A stretch of 44,556 nt of DNA from Ruminococcus sp. (lineage in GTDB: Bacteria; Bacillota; Clostridia; Oscillospirales; Acutalibacteraceae): contig JAFSZY010000042.1 in the NCBI GenBank assembly GCA_017458845.1, positions 1 through 44,556 on the forward strand, written 5' to 3'. The position numbers and the translations under genes were made by a program. Positions 15,929 to 24,579 of the stretch are shown here, piece by piece. The notes under the pieces are model-generated. The model saw only the letters and a program-made list of their open reading frames with translations. It was not told the DNA's origin and did no database searches. Every line of letters begins with the position of its first letter. Position 1 is the first letter of the stretch.

Positions 15929-16944
15929 TTGACATTAAATCTCTCTACTATAACGAACTCGAAAATTTCATAACAGACAACGGTTTTCCGAGATTCAGAG
16001 CCAGACAAATTTCCGATTGGCTCAGTAAAGGCGTGACGTCGTTTTCTCAAATGCGTAATATTCCCGCGAATATTATCGATTTTTTGTCGGGAAGTTGTTA
16101 CATTTCTGTTGCAAATATTGAAAAAAAGCTTGTATCACGCTATGATAAAACAGTAAAATACTTATTCTGTCTAAATGACGGTGAATATATCGAAAGCGTA
16201 GTAATGAGCTATCATCACGGCTACTCGATTTGTGTGTCTACTCAGGTCGGCTGCAAGATGGGCTGTACCTTTTGCGCGACGGGCAAAAGCGGGTTTTCCC
16301 GAAGTCTCACAGCTTCCGAAATCTTAGCCCAGATTGAAGCCGCCCAAAAGGATTTAAACATCCGCATTTCAAACATAGTGCTGATGGGTATGGGTGAGCC
16401 GCTGGATAATTTCGATAATGTGATTCGCTTTTTAAAACTTGTAAGCTCCGAGGACGGTCTCAACATCGGTATGAGGCATATCACGCTCTCAACCTGCGGA
16501 ATTGTTCCGAGGATATATGAACTCGCTGAATATAAATTCGCCTTAACTTTGTCGGTGTCGCTTCACGCTCCCGACAACGAGACCCGAAGCAGAACTATGC
16601 CCGTCAACAATCGTTACCCGATAGAACAGCTTATCAAGGCGTGCCGCGATTACTTTGACATCACGGGCAGGCGCGTCAGCTTTGAATACGCTATGATTGA
16701 CGGCGAGAACGACAGCGGGGAATGCGCCCAAAAGCTCTCAAAGCTTTTGAAAGGTATGAACTGCCACGTCAACCTGATACCCGTAAACACTGTTGAGGGC
16801 ACAGGCTATAAAAAGAGCAGAACCGAGCGTCAAAAAGCGTTTGTCGAAATTCTCTCAAAGCACGGCATAACCGCCACAATCAGGAGAACTCTCGGCAGCG
16901 ACATCAACGCGTCCTGCGGACAACTCAGACGTAATTCGATATAA
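15925..16944 (+). CDS. rlmN: Dual-specificity 23S rRNA/tRNA m2A methyltransferase
   Basis: A 339-residue radical-SAM enzyme that methylates C2 of A2503 in 23S rRNA and A37 of some tRNAs. The [4Fe-4S] motif CKMGCTFC has Cys110, Cys114 and Cys117; the methyl-carrying C-terminal cysteine is Cys331 in NASCGQLR. Also visible are GMGEP, RHITLSTCG and SLHAPDNETRS. The start overlaps rsmB. After it comes a 111-base gap with a dispersed repeat. Confidence 0.96.
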   Translation: MIDIKSLYYNELENFITDNGFPRFRARQISDWLSKGVTSFSQMRNIPANIIDFLSGSCYISVANIEKKLVSRYDKTVKYLFCLNDGEYIESVVMSYHHGYSICVSTQVGCKMGCTFCATGKSGFSRSLTASEILAQIEAAQKDLNIRISNIVLMGMGEPLDNFDNVIRFLKLVSSEDGLNIGMRHITLSTCGIVPRIYELAEYKFALTLSVSLHAPDNETRSRTMPVNNRYPIEQLIKACRDYFDITGRRVSFEYAMIDGENDSGECAQKLSKLLKGMNCHVNLIPVNTVEGTGYKKSRTERQKAFVEILSKHGITATIRRTLGSDINASCGQLRRNSI

Positions 16945-16958
16945 ATATATTCTCCCGT

Positions 16959-16987
16959 GTCATTCTGAGCGTAAGCGAAGAATCTTA
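16959..16987. repeat. TCATTCTGAGCG-type dispersed repeat
   Basis: GTCATTCTGAGCGTAAGCG followed by AAGAATCTTA. Related strings lie at 26512-26539, 28277-28304 and 35778-35806 (with an inverted partner at 35873-35881). This is a second intergenic repeat family, seen widely in gut Firmicutes. Here it separates rlmN from the phosphatase gene. Confidence 0.7.
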
Positions 16988-17055
16988 ACACAAAGAGTAT
17001 CTGAGGCATTTCTTCAGCGCCTTATTATATTTGATTTAGAAGGAGGTTAATAACT

Positions 17056-17781
17056 TTGGAAATTTTCAGTAAAAGTGATATAGGCTTAGTCAGAACCCAG
17101 AACCAGGACGACTGCCGTTTCGGAGTTATTTCCCCAAGCTGCGTATGGGCTGTTGTGTGTGACGGAATGGGAGGAGCCAACGGCGGCAATATCGCATCCG
17201 CATCCGCTGTGGAGTACATCAGTCAGGAAATCGAGAAGATGTATTCCGACGAGCTGTCAAAGCCCGAGCTTGCCACATTGATGACAGAGATTGTCTCTCA
17301 GGCAAACAAGGCGATTTACGATATGGCTCAAAAGGATGTTGAGCTCACGGGAATGGGCACAACCTGCGAGTTTGTGCTGATTAAGGATACAACCGTTCAC
17401 GTAGTTCACGTCGGCGACAGCCGAACCTACGCGATACGCGGCGGCAAGATAAAACAGCTCACCGAGGACCATTCCGTAGTACAGGAGATGGTCCGCAGGG
17501 GCGAAATCACAGCCGAGCAGGCTCAGACGCATCCGAACAAGAATTTTATCACCCGCGCTTTGGGCATTAAATCCGATGTTCACCTGGATTATATCGAAAC
17601 CAATTTTATATACGGCGATGTGCTGTTAGTTTGTACCGACGGTTTTTCAAACTGTGTTACAACAGGCGATATGGTTAAGCTTTGCCACGAAAACAGAGGC
17701 GAAGGTCTGACCGATATCTTAGTCGAAAAAGCCAAAGAAGGCGGCGGCACTGACAACATTACCGTAGCGGTTATTTATTAG
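17056..17781 (+). CDS. PP2C-type Ser/Thr protein phosphatase
   Basis: A 241-residue cytoplasmic metal-dependent phosphatase of the Stp/PrpC type, which reverses phosphorylation by the PASTA kinase encoded next. The metal-binding aspartates sit in RTQNQDD (about 14-20), VCDGMGG (about 35-41) and the C-terminal GGTDNITV (about 230-237); HVGDSR is also present. The start is TTG 17056, with AGGAGG 9 bases upstream, and it gives MEIFSKSDIG, the usual beginning. prkC follows after 11 bases. Confidence 0.94.
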   Translation: MEIFSKSDIGLVRTQNQDDCRFGVISPSCVWAVVCDGMGGANGGNIASASAVEYISQEIEKMYSDELSKPELATLMTEIVSQANKAIYDMAQKDVELTGMGTTCEFVLIKDTTVHVVHVGDSRTYAIRGGKIKQLTEDHSVVQEMVRRGEITAEQAQTHPNKNFITRALGIKSDVHLDYIETNFIYGDVLLVCTDGFSNCVTTGDMVKLCHENRGEGLTDILVEKAKEGGGTDNITVAVIY

Positions 17782-17792
17782 GGGGTGAGTTT

Positions 17793-19838
17793 ATGGATAA
17801 ATACAGCGGCAAAAAGCTTGACGGACGTTATGAAATCCACGAGCTCATTGGTGTAGGAGGTATGGCGTACGTGTATCGCTGTACCGACACAATTGACGAG
17901 AGAGAAGTCGCCGTTAAGATTCTTAAGGATGAGTTTCTCAACAACGACGAGTTCATCAGACGCTTTAAAAACGAGAGTAAAGCTATCGCTATGCTCTCTC
18001 ACCCGAATATTGTTAAGGTTTACGACGTAAGCTTTGGCGATATGATTCAGTATATTGTCATGGAGTATATCGACGGTATCACTCTCAAGGAGTATATCGG
18101 TCAACAGGGAGTTCTTGACTGGCGCGAGGCTCTGCACCTCACAACTCAGATTCTAAAGGCTCTCCAGCACGCTCACAACAAGGGCGTTGTTCACCGCGAT
18201 ATCAAACCCCATAACATTATGCTTTTACAGGACGGCACTATTAAAGTAACGGACTTTGGTATTGCCCGTCTTACAGATACCCAGACAAAGACAATGACCG
18301 AACAGGCTATAGGCTCTGTTCATTATATAGCTCCCGAGCAGGCACGAGGCAGCCAGACCGACGGAAGAACCGACATTTACTCCGTTGGCGTAATGCTTTA
18401 CGAGATGATTACGGGCAAGCTTCCGTTTGACGCCGACAGCGCGGTTACCGTAGCTTTAATGCATCTTCAGTCTCAGCCTAGGATGCCAAGGGAGATTAAC
18501 CCCGGTATACCTCTGGGACTTGAGCAGATTACTATGCACGCAATGCAGAAGAATCCCGCTCAGCGTTACCAGAACGCCCTCGATATGCTCGGCGATTTGG
18601 AGCGCTTCAGACTGAACCCGAATGTTCATTTCGATTATAAATATTTCGTTGACTCCGATCCGACGAAGTATGTAAAAAAAACCCATAAGCCCGAGCCTAA
18701 GTCCAAGGACGATGATGAGGCAGAGGAGATAGAGGAGAAGAAAGAACATAAGAATTCGTTCTATGCCGTAAAAACAGCAGTGGTAGTCGCTGTTATTATG
18801 ATTGTCATTTTCCTTTCAGCGGCACTTATCAGGGGCTGCGTTTCCAACCAGAGTACCAACGTTCCCATCGACAATTTCGTAGGAATGACAATAGTTGAAG
18901 CCAACGAGAAAAACCCGAATAACTTCAAATTTGAGATTAAAAGCAGTCCCAAATTCGACAGCAAGAAAAAGACGGGCGAGATTGTAAAGCAGAGCCCCGA
19001 AGCTGGTTCAAAGCTCGTTAAGACAGGAGCCACAATTGAGCTTACCGTCAACAGTAAAGATGTAGAGGCAAGTGTTCCTTTCTGTAAGAATCTCAGCAAG
19101 AAAGAGGCAGCCGAGCTCATAAAGGAAAAGAGCCTTACTCCTAAATTTATTGATGTATACGATAACCTCGGCGCGACAAACGCTGTTGTTGATACATTCC
19201 CGCCCGCCGGTGTACACGCTACAGTCGGTTCTACCGTTTATCTTTATGTTGTACGCGGTTCAAAGGAAGAAAAAATCACCGTGCCCGAAGTAACCGACAA
19301 GACGTTATACGACGCTCAGTCCAAGCTTTCTGAGTGCAAGCTCGAGTGTAAATACACTTATGACGACGAAAGCCGAGCTCCCGAGGGAACTGTAATCGGA
19401 CAGTCTCCGCTCCAGTACAGTAAGGTTGATGACGGAACTATTGTCAACTTGATTGTAAGCTCGGGTAAGGGCAGTCAGTCCACCGTAAACATCACAATCG
19501 ATATGCCCAAGAACGTCGATTATGAGATCAAGATGACTGTTTCCGTTGACGGCGTTATCGATTCCAAGTACACCAAGAAAATCAATCCCAAGTACAACAC
19601 AAGCTACGCAATGTCATTTACAGGCAGCGGAAAGTCCACTGTACTGATAATGCTTGACGGACAAAACTACAGGAAATATTCAATAGACTATTCTACTGTG
19701 AGTTATACAACCGAATCGTATGACTTTGTACCAACCGAACCCCAAACCACCAAAGCGCCGACTAAGCCGCCCGAGACGCAAGCTCCAACTGTGACAACTG
19801 CGCCAACCGAAGCGGCTGAAACCGAGGGTGAAAACTGA
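17793..19838 (+). CDS. prkC: PASTA-domain Ser/Thr protein kinase
   Basis: A 681-residue membrane kinase (PrkC/PknB/Stk type) that senses peptidoglycan fragments. The kinase domain (about 10-275) has GVGGMAYVY, Lys42 in VAVKILK, HRDIKPHN (Asp136), DFG (154-156) and APEQA. Activation-loop threonines lie in TDTQTKTMTEQ. An acidic linker leads to one membrane helix (about 327-347). Three PASTA repeats lie outside (about 355-425, 426-492 and 494-562). After them comes a beta-rich segment and a Thr/Pro tail with TKAPTKPPET. It is complete, with all catalytic residues. Its stop overlaps the rsgA start by one base (TGATG). Confidence 0.96.
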   Translation: MDKYSGKKLDGRYEIHELIGVGGMAYVYRCTDTIDEREVAVKILKDEFLNNDEFIRRFKNESKAIAMLSHPNIVKVYDVSFGDMIQYIVMEYIDGITLKEYIGQQGVLDWREALHLTTQILKALQHAHNKGVVHRDIKPHNIMLLQDGTIKVTDFGIARLTDTQTKTMTEQAIGSVHYIAPEQARGSQTDGRTDIYSVGVMLYEMITGKLPFDADSAVTVALMHLQSQPRMPREINPGIPLGLEQITMHAMQKNPAQRYQNALDMLGDLERFRLNPNVHFDYKYFVDSDPTKYVKKTHKPEPKSKDDDEAEEIEEKKEHKNSFYAVKTAVVVAVIMIVIFLSAALIRGCVSNQSTNVPIDNFVGMTIVEANEKNPNNFKFEIKSSPKFDSKKKTGEIVKQSPEAGSKLVKTGATIELTVNSKDVEASVPFCKNLSKKEAAELIKEKSLTPKFIDVYDNLGATNAVVDTFPPAGVHATVGSTVYLYVVRGSKEEKITVPEVTDKTLYDAQSKLSECKLECKYTYDDESRAPEGTVIGQSPLQYSKVDDGTIVNLIVSSGKGSQSTVNITIDMPKNVDYEIKMTVSVDGVIDSKYTKKINPKYNTSYAMSFTGSGKSTVLIMLDGQNYRKYSIDYSTVSYTTESYDFVPTEPQTTKAPTKPPETQAPTVTTAPTEAAETEGEN

Positions 19839-20725
19839 TGGTTGAGTTAAAAGGAATCATTTTAAAAAGCACAGGCGGCTTCTATTATGTAGAAGCCGCC
19901 AATGGTGTATACGAGTGCAAAGCGAGGGGTATCTTCCGCAAAAAGAACAATTCTCCCAAAGTCGGTGACAGAGTAACGATTACCGTCCCGACTGACGGCT
20001 ATTGCTCAATCGAGGAAATACACCCCCGAAAGAATACGCTCAAACGCCCGCCGCTTTCCAATATTGATATTTTGGTTATTGTCGTTTCAACAACAGAGCC
20101 CGCTCCCAATGCCCTCGTGATTGACAAAATGACTGCGGCAGCTGTGGATAACGACATTGAACCAGTAGTAGTTATTTCAAAGACTGACTTAAAGTCGGCT
20201 GAGGATTTGCTCTTAATATATAAAACAGCAGGAATAAAAGCATTTTCATATTCCTCCTCACAGCCCGCAAGCGCGGATGAAATAAAAGCTTATCTCAAAG
20301 GTAAAATTGCGGCTTTTACGGGAAACAGCGGCGTTGGAAAATCCACACTGCTCAACACCCTTTATCCCGATTTGGAGCTTCAAACAGGGGAGATAAGCGA
20401 AAAACTGGGACGCGGCAGACACACTACGCGTACCGTCGAGCTTTTCAAGACCGACGGGGGTTATGTAGCGGACACCCCGGGGTTTTCAACCGTAGACCTC
20501 GAACGTTACAATATGATTGACAAGGATAATATCAAATTCTGTTTCCCTGAGTTCAAGGATTATCTGACCGAGTGTCAGTTCACCTCCTGTTCCCACACTT
20601 GCGAAAAAGGCTGCGCTGTTTTGAAGGCTGTTGAGGAAGGCAAGATTTCCAAGTCCCGCCACGACAGCTATGTCGCTATGTATAACGAAGTTAAGGATAT
20701 AAAAGAATGGCAGAAAAAGAACTGA
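19838..20725 (+). CDS. rsgA: Ribosome small-subunit GTPase RsgA
   Basis: A 295-residue circularly permuted GTPase that matures the 30S subunit. An OB fold (about 1-70) precedes the G domain in permuted order: SKTD (about 114), the P-loop GNSGVGKST (about 162-170), then DTPG (about 212). The zinc-binding end has cysteines and His in CQFTSCSHTCEKGC. In many Firmicutes rpe lies between rsgA and thiN; here rsgA overlaps thiN by 19 bases and rpe is absent. Confidence 0.95.
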   Translation: MVELKGIILKSTGGFYYVEAANGVYECKARGIFRKKNNSPKVGDRVTITVPTDGYCSIEEIHPRKNTLKRPPLSNIDILVIVVSTTEPAPNALVIDKMTAAAVDNDIEPVVVISKTDLKSAEDLLLIYKTAGIKAFSYSSSQPASADEIKAYLKGKIAAFTGNSGVGKSTLLNTLYPDLELQTGEISEKLGRGRHTTRTVELFKTDGGYVADTPGFSTVDLERYNMIDKDNIKFCFPEFKDYLTECQFTSCSHTCEKGCAVLKAVEEGKISKSRHDSYVAMYNEVKDIKEWQKKN

Positions 20726-21363
20726 AAAAGTGCGTAATCGTCTGCGCCTCGCCATGCGCCGATTCGAATTTTATCAAACAAAATATAACTATCGATGATT
20801 ACGTCATCGCGGCGGATGGCGGTATGGCTGTGCTAAATAAAGCTGAGATTATTCCTGATTTGTTTGTGGGAGATTTCGATTCTTATCGCGGCAGCATACC
20901 TGACGGCGTAGAGATAATAAAACTCAAAACTCACAAGGACGATACCGACTCAATGCATTGCGCCGAGGTCGCCGTGGAACGCGGCTTTAACGAAGTCTGC
21001 CTTTTGGGAGCCGCTGGAGGAAGTCTGTCCCACACATTCTCAAATTACTGTGTGTTGAGCTTCCTTGAGGAAAAGGGAGTCGAAGCCGTTATGTCGGACA
21101 AGGACGTAGTTGTAAGGGTCTTAAGCGAGGGAGTATACAGCTTTGACAACCTGTACGGACACGAGTTTTCCGTATTTCCTTTCGGCTGTAAAGAAGTTTT
21201 GGTTTCCTATATAGGCGAGGTTGAGTATCCCGCTGATAACTTAATTCTTGCTCATAATTCCTCTTTGGGTAAGTCGAATTTGTTTAAATGTGACTACGTG
21301 AAAGTCGCTGTAAAACAGGGGAAAGCCATCATTTTTGTTTCCAATAAAGAAAATAATCAATAA
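20707..21363 (+). CDS. thiN: Thiamine pyrophosphokinase
   Basis: A 218-residue enzyme that makes thiamine diphosphate from thiamine and ATP. Family motifs are AADGGMAVL (about 36-44), PDLFVGDFDS (about 52-61), THKDDTDSMHC and LGAAGGSLSH; the aspartates of DFD and DDTD bind metal and nucleotide. It overlaps rsgA by 19 bases. Last gene of the long block; a 101-base gap with a new promoter follows. Confidence 0.92.
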   Translation: MAEKELKKCVIVCASPCADSNFIKQNITIDDYVIAADGGMAVLNKAEIIPDLFVGDFDSYRGSIPDGVEIIKLKTHKDDTDSMHCAEVAVERGFNEVCLLGAAGGSLSHTFSNYCVLSFLEEKGVEAVMSDKDVVVRVLSEGVYSFDNLYGHEFSVFPFGCKEVLVSYIGEVEYPADNLILAHNSSLGKSNLFKCDYVKVAVKQGKAIIFVSNKENNQ

Positions 21364-21395
21364 CAAAACTGTAATATAAAATACTACGTCATTTA

Positions 21396-21425
21396 TTGCA
21401 ATTGTATTATACGTTATGATATACT
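21396..21425 (+). promoter_or_regulatory. Promoter of the pseudokinase gene
   Basis: TTGCAA (21396-21401) and TATACT (21420-21425), 18 bases apart. A TATAAT at 21426-21431 with TTGTAT at 21402 is an alternative. AGGAGG follows before the ATG. Confidence 0.65.
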
Positions 21426-21464
21426 TATAATAAGTAATTTTGTGTACAATCAGGAGGTAACCGA

Positions 21465-23102
21465 ATGTCTTTGTGTATGGGCTGTATGCGGGAAATCGGC
21501 GACAATGTTATTTGCCCCAGTTGTAAATTTGATAATTCTACGGAGCAGAACTCTCCGTTTTTACCATATAATACTCTTCTTCACGGACGTTATATCGTAG
21601 GCTCCGTGCTTGAAACCAACGGCGAAAGCTCTCGTTACATTTCGTTTGATAAGCAGACGGGCGATGTCGTAATCGTTTGCGAGTTTCTTCCTATGGGTCT
21701 TTTTGAACGTGAAAACGGCGAACTTAACCTCACGGTAAGATACGAGAACGAGGATGTATTCCGTAAGCTTATGACGGATTTCATTTCATATTTCCGTACA
21801 ATTGCCGAGCTCAAGGATTTTTCCGCGCTGATTAGAATTCATAACATTTTCCAGGAGAATAACACAGCATATGTTATTGAGGAAAACCAAGACCTCATTC
21901 CTTTCAGGGAGTATGTTGAGCGCAGCAACGGACATCTCGAATGGGATATAGCCCGTCCGTTGTTTATGCCTGTTATTTCCGCTTTGGAGGCGCTTCATCG
22001 CCGCGGATTGGGACATTACGCTATTTCTCCCAAGAATATGTACGTTACCGCTTACGGTAAAATAAAAATTGCGGGTCTCGCCACATCTAACGAGCGCAAG
22101 CGCGGAACACCTCTAAAATCCCAGCTTTTCTCGGGTTGCGCGGCTCCCGAGCAGTACGAGAACAATTTCCCGCTTGACAGTATTACGGAGATTTACGGAA
22201 TTTCGGCGACGTTGTTCTACGCGCTTACGGGTAATCTTCCCGCCAGCGCCAAGGACCGTTTTAAGGATTCGCGTTTGTTGATGAGCACAAGTACCGTCAA
22301 GAGGCTTCCGCCTCACGTTGTAACTGCCATCGCTAACGGCTTGCAGGTTAAGCGCGAAAACCGTATAACCGACTTTGACGATTTGCGCTCACAGCTTTCT
22401 GTGTCACATACAGCTCAGGCTATTCAGGAGGAAATCTCCCGAACAGCGAATATGAATGTTAAAAAATCAAATCTCAACGGCACCGGGAACCTTTCGCATA
22501 AGATGCCTGTTATTCTTACCGCTATAATAACAGTTCTTGTGTTAGGCGTTGCGGGTGTATTTCTGGTAATTCAGAATCCGTTCAAAGAACTTTTCCACCA
22601 TCAGAACGAAATTGAAACCTCTGCCGCTACCGAAAAGTGGACAGGCGAAACAATTCCGAATTATGTAGGTAAGACTTACAAAGAGGCAAAGAATGACGCC
22701 GAAGAGAATGATGAGCTTTCAATTTATCTTGATACGTACGAGAGCTTCAGCGATGAATTCCCTGAAGGATATATAATAGAGCAAGCTCCCAAGGCGGGTT
22801 CGCCTCTTACGGCGTCGGGTGATTACTCAATCTCCGTAAAAGTCAGTAAAGGCTCCCAGATGCGCAAACTGCCGAGCGTTGAGAAAAAGAGCGTGAACAG
22901 AGTAGCCAAAGCTCTCGCTAAAAACAGCTTTGTTGTAAACGCTGAATATCAATACAGCAAGAAAGTTGACAAGGATACTGTAATCGGCTACAAGGACAAC
23001 AAACCGGGTGATAAGCTCGAGTACGGTTCAACTGTTACGATTATAGTAAGTAAAGGCGAGGAGCCTACAACTCCTACAGCTCCGTCAACAAAAGCACAGT
23101 AA
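21465..23102 (+). CDS. PASTA-domain pseudokinase with N-terminal zinc ribbon
   Basis: A 545-residue protein with the layout of a PASTA kinase. Four cysteines (4, 7, 17, 20; CMGC and CPSC) form a short zinc ribbon. A kinase-like fold follows (about 40-312) that keeps PKN (189-191) and APEQY (227-231) but lacks the glycine loop. It has Val for the ATP-binding Lys (about 71), HYA for HRD (184-186) and GLA for DFG (204-206). A membrane helix (about 347-369) and two PASTA repeats (about 395-461 and 462-532) end in a Thr/Pro tail. It is therefore predicted to be catalytically dead, a sensor or scaffold perhaps paired with PrkC encoded 1.6 kb upstream. It has its own promoter and terminator. The function is inferred. 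Confidence 0.85.
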   Translation: MSLCMGCMREIGDNVICPSCKFDNSTEQNSPFLPYNTLLHGRYIVGSVLETNGESSRYISFDKQTGDVVIVCEFLPMGLFERENGELNLTVRYENEDVFRKLMTDFISYFRTIAELKDFSALIRIHNIFQENNTAYVIEENQDLIPFREYVERSNGHLEWDIARPLFMPVISALEALHRRGLGHYAISPKNMYVTAYGKIKIAGLATSNERKRGTPLKSQLFSGCAAPEQYENNFPLDSITEIYGISATLFYALTGNLPASAKDRFKDSRLLMSTSTVKRLPPHVVTAIANGLQVKRENRITDFDDLRSQLSVSHTAQAIQEEISRTANMNVKKSNLNGTGNLSHKMPVILTAIITVLVLGVAGVFLVIQNPFKELFHHQNEIETSAATEKWTGETIPNYVGKTYKEAKNDAEENDELSIYLDTYESFSDEFPEGYIIEQAPKAGSPLTASGDYSISVKVSKGSQMRKLPSVEKKSVNRVAKALAKNSFVVNAEYQYSKKVDKDTVIGYKDNKPGDKLEYGSTVTIIVSKGEEPTTPTAPSTKAQ

Positions 23103-23108
23103 TGAAAA

Positions 23109-23136
23109 AGCCGCCGCTTTTCGCGGCGGCTGCTTT
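23109..23136 (+). terminator. Terminator after the pseudokinase gene
   Basis: AGCCGCCGC-TTTT-CGCGGCGGCT (23109-23131) then GCTTT. It also lies 19 bases past the stop of the convergent XRE gene and may serve both. Confidence 0.8.
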
Positions 23137-23149
23137 ATCAAGCCGTAAA

Positions 23150-23806
23150 TTATTGCAATTTAATATTTTGATTAATCGCTGTTTCGGCGTTCTTAATCAT
23201 CTCGTTCAGCGACGAAATGCTTTCGGGGAATTTATCGGCAAGGATATCAAAGGAAAGCTTTGGTCCGTCAATGTTCTCGGCTGCTGTTTTTATTCTGGCT
23301 TCCAGAATTCTCAGCCCCGCGTCGCAGAGTGTTTCGTAGTTTTGCGAGCGCAATTTGAAAATATCATTGGGATTATTTTCTTTTAAAGAATATAATTTCC
23401 TGAACATATTATAGTGCGCAATGCTGAGATAGTCGCTTATGTTTTTTTGCAGTTTTTTGTTATTGATATCGGACAGAATACTGTATATTATTGAAGCTGA
23501 GTTGTTTATAACCCTTCTGTTCAACAGGCAAAAGGTGTTGCTCTTTACAATTTGCACATCCGCGCTTTCCGTTGAGGCAGCATTTTCTTCGGCGTTAGCG
23601 GCAGGGGCTCTTCCCAGCAGATAATCGGTACTCACCTCATAGTATTCCGCTATTTTAACCAAGAACTCCAGCCCGCACTCTCGGATTCCTTTTTCATAGT
23701 GAGAGAGCAGGGACTGAGAAATTCCAAGCTCAGCGGCGGCGTCTTTCTGGCTCAGACCTCTTTTTTTTCTCAGATTTGATATCATTCTTCCGAATTCTTT
23801 TGTCAT
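23150..23806 (-). CDS. XRE-family transcriptional regulator
   Basis: A 218-residue protein with an N-terminal helix-turn-helix of the Cro/CI type (about 5-62: ISNLRKKRGLSQKDAA, LGISQSLLSHYEKG, YEVSTDYLLG). The remaining 150 residues are helical and match nothing I recognise; they could be an oligomerisation or ligand domain. The start is ATG 23806 with GAGGTGG 4 bases before it; the in-frame GTG at 23815 lies inside that ribosome site. It is divergent from the histidine phosphatase gene with a 67-base shared promoter region, so it may control itself and that gene. Confidence 0.85.
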   Translation of the reverse strand: MTKEFGRMISNLRKKRGLSQKDAAAELGISQSLLSHYEKGIRECGLEFLVKIAEYYEVSTDYLLGRAPAANAEENAASTESADVQIVKSNTFCLLNRRVINNSASIIYSILSDINNKKLQKNISDYLSIAHYNMFRKLYSLKENNPNDIFKLRSQNYETLCDAGLRILEARIKTAAENIDGPKLSFDILADKFPESISSLNEMIKNAETAINQNIKLQ

Positions 23807-23833
23807 ATTAACCACCTCATAGTTATTACTATC

Positions 23834-23862
23834 AGTATAATATATTAATTACAATTTGTAAA
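23834..23862 (-). promoter_or_regulatory. Promoter of the XRE regulator gene
   Basis: On the minus strand TTTACA (23862-23857) and TATACT (23839-23834), 17-base spacer. A plus-strand TATAAT overlaps at 23836-23841 and could serve the divergent gene, though no good -35 is seen. Confidence 0.7.
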
Positions 23863-23873
23863 GCAGGTAGATT

Positions 23874-24503
23874 ATGCAAAGTTATGTAATTCACTTTATC
23901 CGACACGGCGACATAGCCGACACGCTCAAGGGCAAATACATAGGTACAACTGATGTTTCCCTGAGCGAAGAGGGCAAGCAAAATCTTGTGTCGTATGACA
24001 GCAAGTATATTTATCCGGGTACGCAGGTTGTTTTCACCAGCCCTTTAAAGCGTTGTGTTGAAACGGCGCGGATTATTTACCCCGACATAAAACCCTTGGT
24101 TATAGATAAGCTTGCCGAGTGTAATTTCGGAGCTTGGGAGAACAAGTCGGCAGATGATTTAAAGTACGATAAGCTTTTTCAAAAATGGCTCGCGGGTGAA
24201 AACGGCGTTAAGCCTCCGAACGGAGAAAGTCCGACAGAGTTTACACAGCGTATCTGCGGTGTGTTTGAACAGATTGTCGAAGGATTGATGAAAACAGGCA
24301 ACACCGAAGCCGTCGTTATAACCCACGGCGGCGTGATTATGACGTTGCTGTCAGTTTACGGAATTCCCCGCGCCAAACCCTTTGAGTGGGTGATGGACAA
24401 CGGCTTCGGCTATTCGGCGCGTGTTAATCCTATGCTGTGGCAGCGCGACAGGGTGTTGGAGGTATATCGCAAGATACCCGTTATGCCCGAGGATAATACC
24501 TGA
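23874..24503 (+). CDS. Histidine phosphatase family protein
   Basis: A 209-residue phosphatase of the phosphoglycerate-mutase/CobC superfamily. The catalytic motif RHG is at 10-12 (phospho-accepting His11), the segment FTSPLKRCVETA carries the second Arg, LAECNFGAWE carries the acidic residue, and VITHGGV carries the second His (about 153). The ribosome site is weak. The substrate cannot be told; alpha-ribazole phosphate and sugar phosphates are used by relatives. A terminator follows at once, so it is probably monocistronic. Confidence 0.85.
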   Translation: MQSYVIHFIRHGDIADTLKGKYIGTTDVSLSEEGKQNLVSYDSKYIYPGTQVVFTSPLKRCVETARIIYPDIKPLVIDKLAECNFGAWENKSADDLKYDKLFQKWLAGENGVKPPNGESPTEFTQRICGVFEQIVEGLMKTGNTEAVVITHGGVIMTLLSVYGIPRAKPFEWVMDNGFGYSARVNPMLWQRDRVLEVYRKIPVMPEDNT

Positions 24504-24540
24504 AGATTGTAGCTTGGTTTACAATCTTTAGCGTTTTATT
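24503..24540 (+). terminator. Terminator after histidine phosphatase gene
   Basis: AAGATTGTA (24503-24511) pairs with TACAATCTT (24520-24528), 8-base loop, then TAGCGTTTTATT. Confidence 0.65.
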
Positions 24541-24579
24541 GTGCGATAATTAATTCATAAAGTTTAAGGAGAAATCAAA

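Noticed and set aside
17793..23102. Treating the second PASTA protein as an active kinase
   Set aside because: Lysine, HRD aspartate and DFG aspartate are all replaced, so it is called a pseudokinase.
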